From Chloroflexota bacterium (GTDB lineage: Bacteria > Chloroflexota > Anaerolineae > Promineifilales > Promineifilaceae), in assembly GCA_018004935.1 (NCBI GenBank), contig JAGNBF010000012.1, forward strand, positions 40,109 to 104,108: a DNA stretch of 64,000 nucleotides, read 5' to 3'. Made by a program: the position numbers and the translations under genes. The notes below the pieces were generated by a model. That model was not told the DNA's origin. It was given only the letters and a program-made list of their open reading frames with translations, and did not search any database. This document shows, piece by piece, positions 62,561-64,000 of the stretch; the stretch's first letter is position 1; each line of letters opens with the position of its first letter.

Positions 62561-62699
62561 CCCTTGAGTTGAATAATTAATTGTTGAACAGTTGAATGGT
62601 TGAATGGTTAATGAAGCGGTAGACGCTTCCCTCGTTAATCATTCAACAATTCACAAATTCGCCGATTCATTATTTTCTTCCTCTCAACCGAAATGAAAC
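62561..62699. repeat. Short self-similar repeats
   Basis: TTGAACAGTTGAATGGTTGA then ATGGTTAATGAAG, followed by its complement TTAATCATTCAACAATTC. A small inverted repeat that can fold, of the kind also seen at 21720, 36828 and 37620. Confidence 0.6.
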
Positions 62700-62762
62700 A
62701 CACCCTTTGATAAATCGTCCAGGCGATTTACCAAATCGCCCCACATTTTTAGAGGAGTTCCG
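62700..62762 (+). repeat. Partial copy of the 105-bp hairpin leader
   Basis: Has GATAAATCGTCC, GGCGATTTACCAAATCGCC and ACATTTTTAGAGGAGTTCCG directly before ATG 62763. Its last 45 bases align with the minus strand of the 4321-4845 units with only a few changes, including the AGGAGTTCC ribosome binding site. Confidence 0.85.
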
Positions 62763-63758
62763 ATGACCACAATCACCGTATACAACAAAATAGGTTTCCA
62801 TACCGGTCCAGCGGGAAATCGTAACGGCATCAACAAGGGTGGTTTTATGGAGCGCCTGGATCAGGCGCGGATACCCTTCGTCATCAAATCAGTAGATGAT
62901 TATGGGCCGTGTTTTGAAGCGGCCGAATATGTGATGAGGAGCGGTGTTCCGCATGTCATTGTTTTTCGTATGACTGCGGCCGGGCAAAACGATGGATTTA
63001 TGTACGATGTTCCCCTCTACAATGAGTACCCCGATGATCCTCACACTGCGGCCGCTTTGCATTGGCAACACACCCTCAATACCTTGCCCCCAGAGTTCAA
63101 TAAACAACACGTCTGGTTAGAACTCATCAACGAAGTAGACCGAAAACGTTCCGATTGGCTCGGCTATTTTGCCGTTGATTGCGCTAACTTTGCCCTTCGT
63201 GATGGTTACAAAATCGCCCTCTTTGGCTGGTCAAGTGGCGAACCAGAACCAGAGGATTGGGCTTTGCCAGGCATGTTGGCTTACCTGCGCCTATGCGCCC
63301 AATATCCCGAACAAATTAGTATTTCGCTCCACGAATACAGCTATGTCAAAGAGGATATTCGTGATGGCTTTCCCTATAAATTAGGTCGGTTTAAACAGCT
63401 TTTTGCCGTTTGTGATCAACATGGTCTGCGCCGCCCCACGGTTCATATCACCGAATGGGGGTGGGAATACGATCACGTACCTGCCCCAGATCAGGCGATG
63501 AAGGATATTCGTTGGGCCAACGAGTTATACGCCCCTTACCCAGAAGTGAAGGGAGCCGCTATCTGGTACCTGGGTGATTGGGTAGGCAGAATTTATGACC
63601 AGGCCCAGCGCCTGATTGTCCCTGTAACCGAAATGGCTCTGCATGAAACCTATACAGTTACCCGGGACGAACCGGCCCAACCTGGAGTCAGCAGTTCTAC
63701 ACCCCCGATGCCAGAAATACCGTCGCCACCAGCCCCCCCACCCCACGCTCGCGAATGA
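62763..63758 (+). CDS. TIM-barrel glycoside hydrolase-like protein (clan A)
   Basis: 331 residues. The typical acid and nucleophile sites of clan GH-A are present: LELINEVDRKRSDWLGYFAV near residue 121, with N-E, and THITEWGWEYDHV-like HITEWGWEY near 226. LFGWSSGEPEPEDW lies between. No signal peptide is visible, so cytoplasmic or unusual export. The substrate and GH family are not clear. The last 20 residues (PPMPEIPSPPAPPPHARE) run antisense through the broken ruvX fragment and look acquired. Its start is set by the 105-bp-type leader repeat. Confidence 0.75.
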   Translation: MTTITVYNKIGFHTGPAGNRNGINKGGFMERLDQARIPFVIKSVDDYGPCFEAAEYVMRSGVPHVIVFRMTAAGQNDGFMYDVPLYNEYPDDPHTAAALHWQHTLNTLPPEFNKQHVWLELINEVDRKRSDWLGYFAVDCANFALRDGYKIALFGWSSGEPEPEDWALPGMLAYLRLCAQYPEQISISLHEYSYVKEDIRDGFPYKLGRFKQLFAVCDQHGLRRPTVHITEWGWEYDHVPAPDQAMKDIRWANELYAPYPEVKGAAIWYLGDWVGRIYDQAQRLIVPVTEMALHETYTVTRDEPAQPGVSSSTPPMPEIPSPPAPPPHARE

Positions 63759-63942
63759 CCGCGCTGACCGCCGCAAGATCCTGCGGCCATTTCTTACGCG
63801 AAATGGTTTTGTGCGGGGATGCCACCTGCCAGCCGGGGTCGGCAATCGCCAAGCCGATGGTTGTCGTACCCACGTCAAAACCCAGCAATGGCTTGGATTT
63901 AGCCGAACTCTGGGCAAAGGCAGGCAGGTCAAGCACAGGCAT
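63697..63942 (-). pseudogene. 3'-truncated RuvX/YqgF gene
   Basis: 81 residues. The N-terminal half matches the YqgF/RuvX fold: KPLLGFDVGTTTIGLAIADP near residue 17 and WQVASPHKTISRKKWPQDLA, then VIRERGVGGLVA, after which the family would read V-G-L-P but instead FLASGV and stop follow. The full protein is about 140 residues, so the C-terminal half is missing and the 3' end collides with the glycoside-hydrolase-like gene. A G-run lies at the break (63735-63741). Intact members take part in 16S rRNA maturation. Confidence 0.75.
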
Positions 63943-64000
63943 GGCGCAAGAATGGATTGTCAGGGTTGCTGGGTCTGGGCATAATCGCCCTACCTTAACC

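Noticed and set aside
412..63055. GCGGCCGC as cloning-linker contamination
   Set aside because: 87 copies within conserved coding frames and in alignment with family motifs cannot be linkers.
1..64000. tRNA or rRNA genes
   Set aside because: No T-loop-like box or conserved rRNA stretch was found on reading either strand.

Overview
The window looks like a chromosomal segment of a free-living, Gram-variable bacterium of the phylum Chloroflexota (Anaerolineae/Ardenticatenia-like). This is an inference. It rests on several lipoproteins with a lipobox followed by a Pro/Thr linker, very large multi-GAF/PAS histidine kinases, a Ser/Thr kinase divergent from an FHA-winged helix protein, a PucC-type transporter, secreted proteins carrying a Y-L-P-F/L motif near the C-terminus, and intergenic space packed with small inverted-repeat elements. 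No rRNA, tRNA or CRISPR array was seen.

Layout. 0-8 kb: a DUF58 protein, an acyl-CoA synthetase with a clear promoter and terminator, a pentapeptide-repeat protein preceded by five 105-bp tandem units, a membrane-anchored methyltransferase, and a Tat-exported multicopper oxidase. 8-23 kb: a 1264-residue sensor kinase, an alpha/beta hydrolase, AcpS, an M16-like protein without the zinc motif, a phytol/dolichol-kinase-like protein, an orphan MbtH, a lipoprotein, a 149-bp tandem array, a GxxExxY protein, a sphingosine-phosphate-lyase-like PLP enzyme and an SDR epimerase. 23-29 kb: IlvE, an HTH regulator coupled to a PucC-type transporter, a beta-propeller lipoprotein and toxin-antitoxin remnants.

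29.3-32.4 kb is an AT-rich three-gene island (ParB-like protein, nuclease-like protein, DNA cytosine-5 methyltransferase) that looks horizontally acquired and is flanked by toxin-antitoxin-type genes. 32.4-39 kb: a DUF4160/DUF2442 pair, an AttH/permease/ATPase export operon and a ROK kinase. 39-49 kb: surface lipoproteins, a GNAT-cyclic-nucleotide-sensor fusion, a monoacylglycerol-lipase-like enzyme, a MalK/UgpC-type ATPase and the kinase/FHA pair. 49-64 kb: a small membrane protein, a RecB-type nuclease coupled to a ParB-like protein, PsuG, a second sensor kinase, a GT-C glycosyltransferase, a YihY family protein, a subtilisin-adhesin gene split by a one-base shift, two glycoside-hydrolase-like genes and a truncated RuvX gene.

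The strongest genome-scale signal is the octamer GCGGCCGC. I counted 87 copies by eye, about one per 735 bases where about one in the whole window would be expected. Nearly all lie in genes, in every reading frame, and none lies in the 3.2-kb AT-rich island. It behaves like the HIP1 palindrome of cyanobacteria but with a different sequence. Almost every long intergenic gap is filled by a few families of 80-150-bp elements with terminal inverted repeats. One family carries its own hairpin and Shine-Dalgarno sequence and sits directly in front of three unrelated genes.
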